A model generated the notes under the pieces. That model was not told the origin of the DNA, did no database searches, and was given only the letters and a program-made list of their open reading frames with translations. Shown piece after piece: positions 11,905 to 22,718 of a stretch of DNA of 64,000 nucleotides. The translations under genes and the position numbers were made by a program. The DNA lies in the NCBI RefSeq assembly GCF_001680005.1, contig NC_033569.1, positions 1,736,001 through 1,800,000 of the forward strand. Reading direction: 5' to 3'. The stretch comes from Plasmodium coatneyi (lineage: Eukaryota > Apicomplexa > Aconoidasida > Haemosporida > Plasmodiidae). Every line of letters begins with the position of its first letter. The first letter of the stretch is position 1.

Positions 11905-13470
11905 ATGAACCTAGTGACACCCGAGGAAAAATGCACATTTCCCAATAAAAATATTAATCAAAGTTGTCATAGAATGAGCGAAGAAAAATACAACAGCGGC
12001 CTTGATATATTCTTAAACCAGAAAGAGACAATCTACGACTCCATACTTCATTTGAAACAAGAGAACGAAGAAAAAATGGACTCCGCAATGAATAGCGATA
12101 TCTGCAGGACCTTGTCCAATTACGCAGATTACTCAACCAAAAAGGTAAAATATGTTGTAAATAAAAGATTTTCAGAATTGGAAAATATCGAAGAAAATGT
12201 ACAAGATATGGATTACTCCGTGTTCAAATACTTTAGAACCTTACCTCCAAAATATAGTGACGAAAATGACATAAGAAATAATATCATTTTTAATAATAAC
12301 AATATATATATATACGCGGAAAATAAAAATGGAACGTTAAATGAGCAGGCTTGTATTTCCATTTCACCGGATAATAATATCATTTATTGTTCTACCAGGG
12401 GCAGAAGGTACACCATAGGGGGCCATGCAGGAATACAAAAACATATAAATAAAGAATACAACTTTTTTGAAGACACTAATATGATGTCCCCACAGGATAG
12501 CATTAAGACATGTGCTTTCGATGCTATTGATAGTTCTGATATTTCTAGCTCCTTCACCAAAATGAATTTAATAAAAACGAACGACGTGCTAGATGATTTC
12601 AATGCAAATAAAAATAACGGGGGAGATATATTTAATGAACATATCATTATGAATTCTTGTGAGTCCAGTAACCTGAACACAACCAAGTGCTTATCGAAAA
12701 ATGAGTCCGTCCAGAAATTGTTTAAATATTACAAAAAGTGTTCTCAAGATTTGGACCATGAACAAAGAGTATGTAAACCCTGTGCACATGTATACAATGG
12801 GAATAAATGTCTCAACGGAGATGAATGCGCTTTTTGTCATCACCCAGACCATGTCTTAATATCCGCCAAAAAGTGGAAGAAGCTCGTGAAAAACAACATG
12901 GAAAAGTTGAATATACTTTTGCACGTCCTGCGTAACCCGGATGATGTAAACGCTCAGCTGATGAACGAAATGCTGAAGATGAATTCTAAAAACTTCAAAA
13001 AGGGCAGAAAGATGAGCAACAGCAATAAGGGCATGGGGAACCCCAACGCCATCACCCTCGGAGCCAGCAGCTACGGCTTCAGCAACTATAGCCCCACCAA
13101 CTATAGCAATAATGGGAACCTTGCCAGTAGCGGCATCAACAATATTGGGGGGCTCAGTACCCTTAGCAACCTCAACAACATTGGCGGGATTAACAGCGTT
13201 AACGGGTTTAACCCCCTGAACAATGCTAACGACCAAAACAATATTACCACTGCGAACAGCGGAAATGGCAACAACAGGAAAAATAAATTCGGTAAAAATA
13301 AGCCATTCTACCTTGCCGCTCAAAATGGAAAAGAAATGCCGAGATTCCCGCATAGTCTTTTCGAACCGAATGAAGAGACAGACACGTATAAGAACAAATT
13401 TAACGTAGGAAATTATCAGGGAAATATAGAAAAGAATTTTATCTTCCTTCCTCATCATAGTGATATGTGA
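11905..13470 (+). CDS. CCCH-type zinc-finger protein (521 aa)
   Basis: This single-exon gene has one clear C-X8-C-X5-C-X3-H finger: Cys293, Cys302, Cys308 and His312, within CKPCAHVYNGNKCLNGDECA. CCCH fingers of this type commonly bind RNA, so a role in mRNA stability or translation is likely but not shown here. A conserved-looking helical tail follows the finger (VLISAKKWKKLVKNNMEKLN). About residues 370-455 are low-complexity Asn/Gly/Ser (repeated NNIGG, NSVNG-like units). The N-terminal 280 residues are acidic and Asn-rich without a recognised domain. The ATG at 11905 follows a poly(A) leader. A 241-codon antisense frame over the 3' half is explained by the biased composition of the Asn/Gly-rich coding strand. 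Confidence 0.85.
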   Translation: MNLVTPEEKCTFPNKNINQSCHRMSEEKYNSGLDIFLNQKETIYDSILHLKQENEEKMDSAMNSDICRTLSNYADYSTKKVKYVVNKRFSELENIEENVQDMDYSVFKYFRTLPPKYSDENDIRNNIIFNNNNIYIYAENKNGTLNEQACISISPDNNIIYCSTRGRRYTIGGHAGIQKHINKEYNFFEDTNMMSPQDSIKTCAFDAIDSSDISSSFTKMNLIKTNDVLDDFNANKNNGGDIFNEHIIMNSCESSNLNTTKCLSKNESVQKLFKYYKKCSQDLDHEQRVCKPCAHVYNGNKCLNGDECAFCHHPDHVLISAKKWKKLVKNNMEKLNILLHVLRNPDDVNAQLMNEMLKMNSKNFKKGRKMSNSNKGMGNPNAITLGASSYGFSNYSPTNYSNNGNLASSGINNIGGLSTLSNLNNIGGINSVNGFNPLNNANDQNNITTANSGNGNNRKNKFGKNKPFYLAAQNGKEMPRFPHSLFEPNEETDTYKNKFNVGNYQGNIEKNFIFLPHHSDM

Positions 13471-14918
13471 CGGTGGTGCAGGGGAACCGCAAGTGGGAGA
13501 GTGAACCAAGTGTTCATAGAAAAAAAGGGAGAGATGAATAAAACCGCGTGTATGTACACGCCACACAGGCGGATTGGCCACTGAGAAGGAACAGCAAAAT
13601 GTGCTTCCTTTTCCTCGGGTGGAACAGAGGCGGATTTAATTTTCTTGTAAAAGCGGTAAGGAAATGGCTGCACGTAGTTGAGCAGCTACCAAGAACTGGC
13701 TATTTGATGAATGTACTCATTGCATGTCGAGTGCGATAAACTATGAGGAGAATATCGCGCAGGTTAATTTTAGTTGAGGCTCTGCTAAAAATAAAATATC
13801 AAAGGTGTATGCAAATACGTACGACGAGGACGACACGCATGGTGCCCGTAGGACGCATGACAGTGTACCAGCACATGCACCTGGTTGATATTTTCCCCGC
13901 TTCACTAACTAGATGTATGCACATGGGTATTTATTTGAACGCACAGCCGTTCGCCCATGGGATGGGCATCCACTCATGCGTGAACACGTGCGTCTAGGTA
14001 ACTGCGGCGTAGCGCAACACTCAGACGTGTTAAAATGCGTAACTTGAAGCAGTACCCCATTTTTACGTAGTGTTATTTCTTTAATAGTAATTCTTTTTTA
14101 CGCAATTCATTGATGAAAAAAAAAAAAGACGCGAAAAAGCAAAGGCTGTTGTGAATATTGTATTTTTTCCTTCCCTAGTTCATTTCGTCGCTGCGCTTTA
14201 ATTTTACATTTACCTTTATGTTTATGTGTAATTTTAATTTCAATTTCAATTTTAAGTTTTACCATTTTTCATTTCGACCTTTATGTTAAGCTTTGTTTCA
14301 AGCTACTCCGTTGATCCTCAGCGGGGGCTGTGCGTGAAGCCCCAATTCTTAGCCCTTTTTCTTTTAACGCCTCGGTAGGCGCTACTACAATACACACCGC
14401 TTATGATATTATTGGACACCTCCATTTTATCATTGTACTTGTTGGGCATATTTTTTTTTTTTTTTTTTTTCAACATGGCCGCGTTACGGTTTTATGCTTA
14501 TTACGACATGATTTTGGATGCCATACATGTTGAATACGCGGCTTACCTTTTACATTTGAATGTTAAAATGTATTTCCCCCAAAATTTTGTACCTTTAAAT
14601 ATACACTTACGCAATGGAGAATAAAACATAGGAGTTCGCTGAGCGATTATTTCGTGAAGCTTTGCTGACAAATGAGGCGATTGAAGGGGAGTTGGTTCGC
14701 ATTAGGGATATGGCAAATGGGTGTTGGGAAAATGGCACATAAAAAGTAGAACGGAAAAAAGGGAAAATGGACGGACCACAAAGTGGGCCCCTAAAGGAGC
14801 GGCAAACTCCACCCCGAAGTTACCATTTTTCCCCCAAAAAAAACAAACAAACGAATGGGCAAATAAACAAGCGCGTAGGTCCCAATTAATTGTGCCCGTT
14901 CTGGCCAGAGAAAAAGCA
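13471..14918. other. Convergent intergenic region CCCH / RPE
   Basis: About 1.45 kb lie between two converging genes. I see A/T runs, notably T-runs near 14452-14470, and short frames only. One plus-strand frame from an ATG at 14475 (MAALRFYAYYDMILDAIHVE..., 49 aa) follows a T-rich run but has no other support. Confidence 0.4.
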
Positions 14919-15602
14919 TCAGTTCTGTAAATATTTACGCACAGATTCCCTCATCGTATCAATAACAAACTTGGGGTTATCCGCCTTAAAAATACTCGTT
15001 CCCGCAACGATAACATTTGCCCCGTGGGATGCAGATATCTCCGTTGTTTCTATATTCAATCCTCCGTCTACTTGAATATTTAAATCTTTGTATTTCTTTC
15101 GAAGAAATGCAACCTTGCTCATCATGTCATGCATAAATGACTGTCCTCCGAAGCCTGGTTCTACCGTCATCACCAAAACGGTGTTTATCAAATTGGTGTC
15201 TAGAAGGGGCACAATTTTTTCTACATTTGTCTTGGGCTTAATAGAAACTCCACACCATTGATTGTTGTTCCGTATTTGTTGTGCTAGTTTTACACACTTG
15301 TCTGTATCTTCGTTCAGGGCCTCAAAATGGAAGGTCAATTGGTCCGATGTTTTTAGTGAGTCGATGTACTTCTCTGGATTTTCCACCATCAAATGGACGT
15401 CAAAAAAAATACCTTTTGTGTATTTTTTTAAATCGTTAATGACGGGTGGGCCGAATGACAAGTTGGGGACAAAGTGCATGTCCATTACGTCCAGGTGTAT
15501 CCATTCTGCCCCCAGTTCTTCCATTCGTTGCGTTTCTTCTGCTAGTTTGCTTATGTTCGACGCGAGCACCGAAGGGGCGATTATCGCTTTGAGGGAGCTC
15601 AT
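14919..15602 (-). CDS. RPE: Ribulose-phosphate 3-epimerase
   Basis: The 227-residue product interconverts D-ribulose 5-phosphate and D-xylulose 5-phosphate in the non-oxidative pentose phosphate pathway. It is a TIM-barrel metalloenzyme of family-typical length. Diagnostic features are the HLDVMDMHFVPNLSFGPP signature (His36, Asp38), FDVHLMVENPE (His70), VEPGFGGQSF at about 148-156 (phosphate loop) and IQVDGGLN with Asp179. His36, Asp38, His70 and Asp179 correspond to the metal ligands and catalytic acids of the family. The N-terminus MSSLKAIIAPSVLAS begins directly with the first barrel strand, so there is no room for an organelle leader and the enzyme is expected in the cytosol. No introns are needed. 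Confidence 0.97.
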   Translation of the reverse strand: MSSLKAIIAPSVLASNISKLAEETQRMEELGAEWIHLDVMDMHFVPNLSFGPPVINDLKKYTKGIFFDVHLMVENPEKYIDSLKTSDQLTFHFEALNEDTDKCVKLAQQIRNNNQWCGVSIKPKTNVEKIVPLLDTNLINTVLVMTVEPGFGGQSFMHDMMSKVAFLRKKYKDLNIQVDGGLNIETTEISASHGANVIVAGTSIFKADNPKFVIDTMRESVRKYLQN

Positions 15603-15890
15603 CTTTGTGTATTCCCTTGGGCGGGGCTCGCAAATATGTCTTTACCGTGTTTGACGGGTGTACCTTTGTATGCCCACTAGCATTTATTGTTTTACCCCAA
15701 TATTGCTCCCCTTTGAGGTGATTTTTCTGGACAGGAGCGGCTATTTTAAAATTAGGGAGGATATACCCAAATGAGCTACACAACTGGGCATACGGAAAAA
15801 TGGCACTTTCAGCATTTGAAGCATTCCAAACGTTGGCAACACTGGGGGCATTTCCCAGCCACCTTTTTTACATTACAGGGGTGACTTTCT

Positions 15891-16049
15891 CTATGTGTGT
15901 ATTTCTTCGGGGATGATTTTCTCTGCAGGTGAATTCGCTTCTTTGCGGAGGGGAAAAATTAAATCAAGAACGTTCACATAATTTGTCCATACGGATGGGA
16001 ACTCAAAGTTATATAGGCCCGTGGCTCGCCTCCAAGAAGGTAGATACAT
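15891..16049 (-). CDS. Possible 52-aa microprotein
   Basis: A minus-strand frame opens with ATG at 16049 (MYLPSWRRATGLYNFEFPSV...) and ends at 15891 (...EKIIPEEIHT). The composition is balanced, with Trp, Tyr, Pro and Arg spread along it, unlike the Phe/Lys-only products usually read from Plasmodium intergenic DNA. There is no transmembrane helix or signal peptide. It lies about 290 bases upstream of the epimerase gene on the same strand. It could be an independent small gene, perhaps a small subunit of a larger complex, or an exon of something I did not resolve. No family is recognised. Confidence 0.35.
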   Translation of the reverse strand: MYLPSWRRATGLYNFEFPSVWTNYVNVLDLIFPLRKEANSPAEKIIPEEIHT

Positions 16050-17221
16050 CCAAATAGAAGAAGCGTGCTTGGTGATCACGTATGAATCGCCCTACATACA
16101 AGCGCTCATACAGCGAAGTTTAAAAAAAATGGTACGAGGAAAAGAAGCTATAAATATAAATCTGCAGAGTGACAAAATGTCCTTCTTTTGCACACATAAC
16201 ATTATTTCCTCACCTTCTTAAAGAACTCAAAATTCGTTTAAACAAATATGTTTCATTTCGAGGAAGGCAAAGTATAACTGGGTTAGCTTGCCTTCCAAAC
16301 AATTTTGATATTCTCATGTGAGAAGTGTCTGCAGCGTTTGGGGACCTTCAAACTCGTGGCTAAAAATTGCGATGTATACGATATACGCAACGTCATATCC
16401 TCATAGGAATATGTACAAAAGTAGGATCCAAATTGGGAAGAAAAAAAACTCCGCTTAACGTCATATATGGCAATTTTGTGTAGTATATCCCAAACGATTT
16501 TTTTTTCTTCCCCCGAAAAATCCTGTTGATTTGATGCCGTGAAGTTACAGGATGCAAAGTAAATCTTTCGACTATCACAATTTTGTAAAAAATTCCAAGC
16601 AATTTATTCTCAATTTTAATGTGCCTTTTTTCCCCCTAATAATACGCATATCATTTTGTTCATTTACAAATTGACGCGATTTTGTGCGTGTACATTCTGC
16701 ATCTTTTTTGTACATCACTGAAGTCAACTATGGGTAACTCATATTTATACACTATTACTTTTAATTCAAGGATTCATTTACTCGATTTAAAAACATGTGT
16801 CGACGAAATATTATTCGCCTCGAAATATTCCGCTTCGTTGTGTAAACTAGAACTGTGCGAAATGGTTAATGGTTACAAATTCTAAAAAAAAAAAAAAAAT
16901 CGAGGCATTCATTTTATGTGCACTGCCTAATTTTCCACTTTGTAAATTTCCTGTTCAACATTTTGTTTATTTATGACAAGACGTTTATATCCGAATGTGC
17001 AAATTTGCTAACCACTTTCTGTCGCATGAGAATATGAACAGAAGTACAAAATCTTACTTTTGTAATTTGTGAAATAAGGTCCAATGCATCGTGGATATGT
17101 GCTCATACTTTTTAGCGCGCCAACTTATTAACGTCTTTTTTTCTTCTGAACCATACTGAGGACCCCTTTTTAAAAGTGCATTTTTCTTAAATCATGTTAT
17201 CGTAAAAAATTCCATTCACGC

Positions 17222-17247
17222 AAAAAAAAAAAAAAAAAAAAAAAAAA
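17222..17247. repeat. Poly(A) tract, 26 bases
   Basis: An uninterrupted run of 26 A. Poly(dA:dT) tracts of this kind are common in Plasmodium intergenic DNA and tend to exclude nucleosomes. Confidence 0.9.
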
Positions 17248-17614
17248 TCAAAAGAGTTATTCTTTTTACAATTCTCGTGCAGCAACGTCCAAATATGACG
17301 ACAAAATTAAAAATGCTCAATTAGACAGTCGGGCCACACGGTGTGGTTAAAAAACTCCTAGGAAAAATAATATGAAAAAGAAAATAAAAATCACGAAGCA
17401 CACAATAAAAATAAACAAAATTTGTACTATGTATAGGCGCATGTTTAAGCATTCTTCATTTTCCTCCTTGGACGGCTTACTAACTAGGGCTTCCAAATCA
17501 TCATTCATTTTGGGATATGGCGAATCATATGGAAAGTATATATACGTGTACTTGTGGCGTCTGCTTGGTTTGTGGTTCCGGTCTCTCTACTGCCCATCTG
17601 CTTGTTTTTTCGTG

Positions 17615-17652
17615 TTTTTCCAACTTTTCCAATTTTTCCAATTTTTCCAATT
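17615..17652. repeat. Short tandem repeat, 9-base unit TTTTTCCAA
   Basis: About four imperfect copies of TTTTTCCAA in tandem. No coding role is apparent, although the reverse strand reads GKIGKIGKVGK. Confidence 0.7.
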
Positions 17653-18555
17653 TCTGTAGCTCCAGCTAAAATACACTTATAAGGCACACATTTCACGTGT
17701 GGCTCAAATGAATTCCACATTTATAAATATTAACTATCTGGGGGAAAGATAAATTCCAAAATGGGTAGCTGTCTTTCATGTATTAATTTTTTTCCACATA
17801 CTTGTTAGGACGATCACATGCGCACATGTTCCTTTTGTTCTTGTGAAGGATTATCGGGGGATGGGAGGAATAAAAGTAAATTAAACTCACAAATCAAGTA
17901 AGAATGAAAAGCAAAATTGCACAATTAGTTACATGTATAACTGCTTTGGAAAAAAAAAAAAAAAATACGTTTTGCATTTCTTGCATATTCACAAATTACA
18001 TTTGTGTATATGTACGTATGTGCTTTAAAAAAGGGGTGAAATCATTTTCTGTTTAAAAAGGATTACAGCTTGGAACGGGACAAAATATTATAGCGTCTGT
18101 GCACCCTTAAGGAATAGGTTCTAGGTCAGAACTAACCTTCATATGGGGTAGCTAAGCGTTACGAAGAAGATGCTATTCGGTAAGTGAGAAATAGACAACT
18201 GGCGCCTATTCTACATGTATAGAAGTCTAAATGTGCATTACAAGCAAATAAAAGGGGTTCACGTGAGGAAAAATTTTCACAAAAAAGGAGGGCCACATGT
18301 GTGCATATACACTTACAAATGTATATGCTCGCACTTAGACAATCGAACGTCTGTCGATGTAGGTGACTATTTCACGCCTCTACTCACATCCACGCACACG
18401 AACAGGTGTTACACCAAACATGCTTACCTCTAACATAAGCCAAATGTACCATCAGCAATAAAATTGACGGCAGTTCGAGAGAAAAATTGTAAATAAAAAA
18501 TTATGACTTGAAAAATAAATTAACAATATGTAGCGCATGCATAATATAGCGAAGG

Positions 18556-18584
<29 letters not shown>
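18556..18584. repeat. Poly(A) tract, 29 bases
   Basis: The longest uninterrupted homopolymer seen in the window. Confidence 0.9.
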
Positions 18585-18586
<2 letters not shown>

Positions 18587-19237
18587 GTTTTTTTCTATAT
18601 GGTGAGCTGATCACAAAATTATGCAAAAAAATGATTACTAAGAGGTTGCTTTTTACGTCTGCATGGGGGAAATAAAAATGCCATGTTAAACAGCACACAA
18701 ATTGGAACCTAAAAAACGTCTACAGGTGGGACTGAAAAAATCAGAATTGTTGCAATTTGCGTATTAAGTTGTGTATACACTCGTGTAGTAACATATATAG
18801 CCATGTGCAAATGGATTTAAAGGGCATTTTTCTGTACTGTTGATACACCGCCGTTTGTTGGGGGGGTTCTTACATTTGTCCTTTTAAGCTCCATAAAAAC
18901 GTAAGCAGCAAAACGATGAGAAAATAAAATGAATAAATAGGTGTTATGTGCACACAACGGAGTTCCTCTGCCCATGATCGTCTGCCAGGTCTTTTTATTT
19001 TATTTTATTTTATTTTTTTCCATCGTGTTTGAAACACAACAAATGTTATGCGAAAAGATGGAATAAAAATAAAGTAAAATTTTCTTTTGTCCTTGTTTGC
19101 GCAATTTTCAGACACAGCACACGTTTTTTAAGCAAAAAAATGTGTATACATGTATGTATTTGTATATGAGCGCACACCACGCTTCTTTTCAACTTTTACA
19201 ATTCGTGAGGAAAATTGTATGCTTTAACCCCGCCAGA

Positions 19238-19286
19238 CACATAAACATACATACGTACGTACATACATACATATGTACATACGTGT
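19238..19286. repeat. TACA/TACG tetranucleotide tract
   Basis: A CATACATACGTACGTACATA-type alternating repeat in the presumed 5' UTR of the PEBP gene, 70 bases upstream of its start codon. Confidence 0.7.
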
Positions 19287-19354
19287 CCAAGTGTCGTGCA
19301 CGCATTTATAAGATAAAGAAAGCACACACACGAAGATATCAGCGAGGAGCGAAA

Positions 19355-19930
19355 ATGGGAGTGCCGCCCACCATAGAGGAACTGAAAAGGGAAAAAATAA
19401 TCCCTCACGTTTTTCCGGACGAAAATGTGAACTTGACTGTAGACATGTACATAAGTTTTAAATCAGGAAAAGAAGTAAATCATGGGAACATATTAGATTT
19501 GGCTGGCACAGGAAGTGTTCCTAGGAATATAAAATTTTCAGAAGCACCCCCAGATGATTATTGCTATATTTTGTTTATGATCGATCCTGACTTCCCTTCT
19601 AGAAGAAGACCCGATGGAAGAGATTATGTTCATTGGGCTGTGTCCGGCATTAAATCCAAGGAGCTAATAAAAGGGACGGATAAAAATTGTATTACCTTAT
19701 TGCCTTATGTAGGCCCGTCTATTAAGAAAGGAACCGGCTTGCACAGAATTTCTTTTATTCTTTCGTTAATGAAGGAAGAAAATAAGGATAACATTAGCGG
19801 GGTGCCTCTTTACCGAGGCGAGCATTACATTACCAGAGTTAAGTTTAACAACTGCCAGTCTGCATATAACGTTATACAGATGAATGATATGAAAATTGTG
19901 GGTTTTAACTGGTGCCAGATAGAGGCATAA
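19355..19930 (+). CDS. RKIP: Phosphatidylethanolamine-binding protein (PEBP / RKIP)
   Basis: The 191-residue protein starts at ATG 19355 (MGVPPTIEELKREKIIPHVF). The open frame upstream to 19097 is Cys/His/Tyr-rich, includes the TACA repeat and is not PEBP-like, so I excluded it. The two ligand-pocket signatures are present: DPDFPSRRRPDGRDYVHW (Asp77, Asp79, His93) and GTGLHRISFIL (residues 126-136). The fold binds small anionic or phospholipid ligands in the cytosol. In animals such proteins regulate Raf kinase. The Plasmodium orthologue has been reported as a partner and substrate of calcium-dependent kinase CDPK1. The C-terminus (QMNDMKIVGFNWCQIEA) is intact. The next gene on the same strand, ATP2, begins about 2.8 kb downstream. 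Confidence 0.95.
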   Translation: MGVPPTIEELKREKIIPHVFPDENVNLTVDMYISFKSGKEVNHGNILDLAGTGSVPRNIKFSEAPPDDYCYILFMIDPDFPSRRRPDGRDYVHWAVSGIKSKELIKGTDKNCITLLPYVGPSIKKGTGLHRISFILSLMKEENKDNISGVPLYRGEHYITRVKFNNCQSAYNVIQMNDMKIVGFNWCQIEA

Positions 19931-22718
19931 TTGGTGCCCTTCACCCGTCCCTCCATCTTTGCGCCATCAGGAATATGTACACCACGTGTGTGTCTACGAA
20001 ATTCAATTTTGCCATTCATTCGGGTGGTAAAAGGTGAACATGTAAACTTTTTTTTTTTTCAGATTAAGCGCATGATGTTCATTTACACCAATTGTACTTA
20101 CCCCTTCGCATGTGCAGCTGTTGAGTGACATGCTTGTTGTTGTTACTATCTCTCCGTTTTTTCTTCAAAAGAGTTGTATTTTTACAAAATTGTTTTCTCC
20201 ATTGCGATTTTATGAGCGTACATACGCGCATACGTGCGGATCCCAAACCCCGGCTCCCCTTCTAATAACAACTAAAAGTTAGAGATATGTAAATGTTTTG
20301 TTGACTCTCAATTTATAATTCGTGGGAATGACATACACCCAGTTCTACATTTGTACGCCCTGGAGTTGTGCACATCAACAAGTGGTGAATGTGCACCCCC
20401 TTGGGGAATCCTTACATACGCATATTTGCGTACATTTTGCTTCAAAGGGGGGAAGTTAAACGGAGAAACAGCTAAAAGGGGATCATTACGCACGTATGCA
20501 TATTATGTCGGATTAACGCGGTGGTAACACAGTTCAAAGGAGTATGAACCACCCTGGTGTGGTGGCGGTGGGACTATTTAAGACGCTTCGTTCTGTTCAG
20601 CTTCTTACGGGTACAGTCACGCCCACCAAGCCTTCTACACCCCACAGGGGCACTAACACGTCGTTTACTGATTGTTTTAAATTTCAAAAAAAAAAAAAAA
20701 AAAAGTTATCATCCTACCCTACCATTACGAAAAGTTAATTTTATCACCTAGGCTCTTGCCTTTCGTGATGTTTTCCTTCCTATAACATTTGATGTAGTGT
20801 ATTTTTTTTCTAGCATTAATCGTTCGTATAATTTTCTTATTACCAGTGAGGAGCACAGATTAGGAGATTTTCTTCCTCGTGCTTAATACACATAAAAGTG
20901 GTGACAATATTTTGGAAGATTTTTTCAGTTCACCCCCTTATGCAAGAAATGTGTGCCCTTTTTCGAATATGCTTGTGTATAAACCCCCCAACACACATTT
21001 TTTTCATTTTGCGCGGGCGGAAGCATAATGCTCGACTGAAAAACCAGAAATAGTTAATTTCTAGAAAGTAAACTGTCTAAGCTTAATTGAGCAGTTCATA
21101 TGGAATGTGCTTGAACGCGTTTTTTTTTTGTTTTTTTTTTTGTTTTTACTTTTCCGTTTTTTCTTTTTTCTTTTTTTCACCTTGTTTTTCCCTTCCAATT
21201 GCCCCCATCTCGTTCTTTTTTTTTCCAATTGCATACATTGCGAAATCCCCTTACTCCATACACTTTTGAAATTTCTCATGCGCTAACTTATGTGAACACA
21301 CATAAATTACACGCGCGAACATATGCATATGCTTAAACGCAGCATTATATATTTTTTTCTTTTTGTACTTTTGTTTTCACCCATACGTAGTATACGTAAA
21401 CACGGAACATGAGTATACAGGATGTGATAACCTCACGCCTGCAGCAGTATGTACGCACAGAGCAAACACATTTTCACCTTTAAGCATTTTTCCTTCCCAT
21501 TTCTGAAGTTTTGTTAATTTTTATTATTTACTAACTCCTCACAGTTGAGATCGTTTTACAGTCGTTAAGCATTAAATCATACTTTTCACCCAATTTAGGA
21601 AATATCTGTTTTTTTTTATCACCACGCCTAATTCTGTACTTTTCATATAAATTAAGAAGAAAAAAAAAAGAGTCAAAAATGCCTTGCCACTTTCACTTTT
21701 GTGTATAATATATGCCAAAACTTGATTAACTAAACCCTGAACAGAAGAAGAAGAAAAGAGGAAGCAATAATGTCCTTGCTTTATAGGAAAACCCTGAATC
21801 TATTAAAAGGAAATAAGGAGTAAGATGCATACATACCGTATGTGTACCACTGTGGCACATAGAGATATACATCTGAATACATTCTTATACCTATGGATGA
21901 CGTATACTCCCTCCCAACGCATGCAAATAACGCACATATCTGCTTACTGTGTAGAACTACTTGACCACCAAACGTGAAAAGAACATTTTTGATAGAGAGA
22001 TTTCTTGTGTGTGTCCAAATAGAGGTGTACCATGCATGTGTGGTCTTTGCTGTGCCTGTCTCTGTGTTGCATTGTGGGTGCATGTACATGTAGGTACCTA
22101 TACAAGTGGTCCCAATCGGTCGGCGTTTTTCACTAATAGCTTCGCAAAATGAACAAAAATTTCATGCCGATGGATGGTTAAGAAGCAAACGGGGAAAACA
22201 AAAAAAATAGGAAAAACAAATTGCTTGAATATTTTACATCGTCCTAATTAATGAAGCGTCGATAAGCAGATATGTAGAGAGCGACCAGTGGAAAATTCCG
22301 CCCTTTGCACAAAATATACGTATTTGAAGACTCCCTATTTTTTGCGTTGCATGAAATGTTTTACTGCACAATGGGTGGCATTAAAATTGTGTCGTTGTTA
22401 CGCTACCTGTGTATACCTGATGGGGCACATTGTGTAAACGTTTATCGCAACCAGTGAAGCGATTTGGCGGCTTTATGTACACAACTGCGTGAGCGTATAT
22501 GCAATTGTATAAGGTTGGAGAACAAACCTCCCTTTTAGATTCCAACCCGTCTACGCATTTTATTAGCATTTATGTTTCTGTGAGCGTGTTTTGTGGCGTA
22601 ATGCGCAAATAACCCCTCAGCGCAATTCTGGGGGATATTCTAAATTTGAATACAACCACATTTGTACCTCATTTGTACCCTATTTTGTGTACTCATTTTT
22701 CACCCCCCCCCCCTGCAG
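19931..22718. other. Intergenic region PEBP / ATP2, including the ATP2 5' leader
   Basis: About 2.8 kb hold the PEBP 3' UTR and the ATP2 promoter. A pyrimidine-rich block lies at 21121-21230 and short A/T runs are scattered. The last 130 bases are probably an intron ending in a C-rich acceptor CCCCCCCCTGCAG at 22718. A candidate 8-base first coding exon lies at 22572-22579. Confidence 0.5.

Larger units (their letters stand above)
16050..19354. other. Large intergenic region, no supported gene
   Basis: These 3.3 kb precede the PEBP gene. They contain the two longest A-runs nearby (26 at 17222-17247; 29 at 18556-18584), a short 9-base TTTTTCCAA repeat near 17615-17652, a TTTTA repeat near 18992-19015 and many short frames. 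A weak plus-strand frame (ATG at 16730, MGNSYLYTITFNSRIHLLDL...) was noted without support. It probably includes the PEBP promoter and 5' UTR. Confidence 0.5.

Noticed and set aside
12856..13581. 241-codon antisense frame over the CCCH gene
   Set aside because: It overlaps the Asn/Gly-rich low-complexity coding region; the repeated codons produce a long open antisense frame (Val/Ala-rich) without protein character.
19097..19354. In-frame extension of PEBP upstream of the Met at 19355
   Set aside because: It starts from a non-ATG codon and translates a TACA/TACG repeat; PEBP proteins begin close to the chosen Met.
22591..22718. In-frame upstream extension of ATP2 (MWRNAQITPQRNS...)
   Set aside because: The first codon is not ATG and the segment ends in a C-rich splice acceptor just before the conserved P4 N-terminus; it is probably intron.
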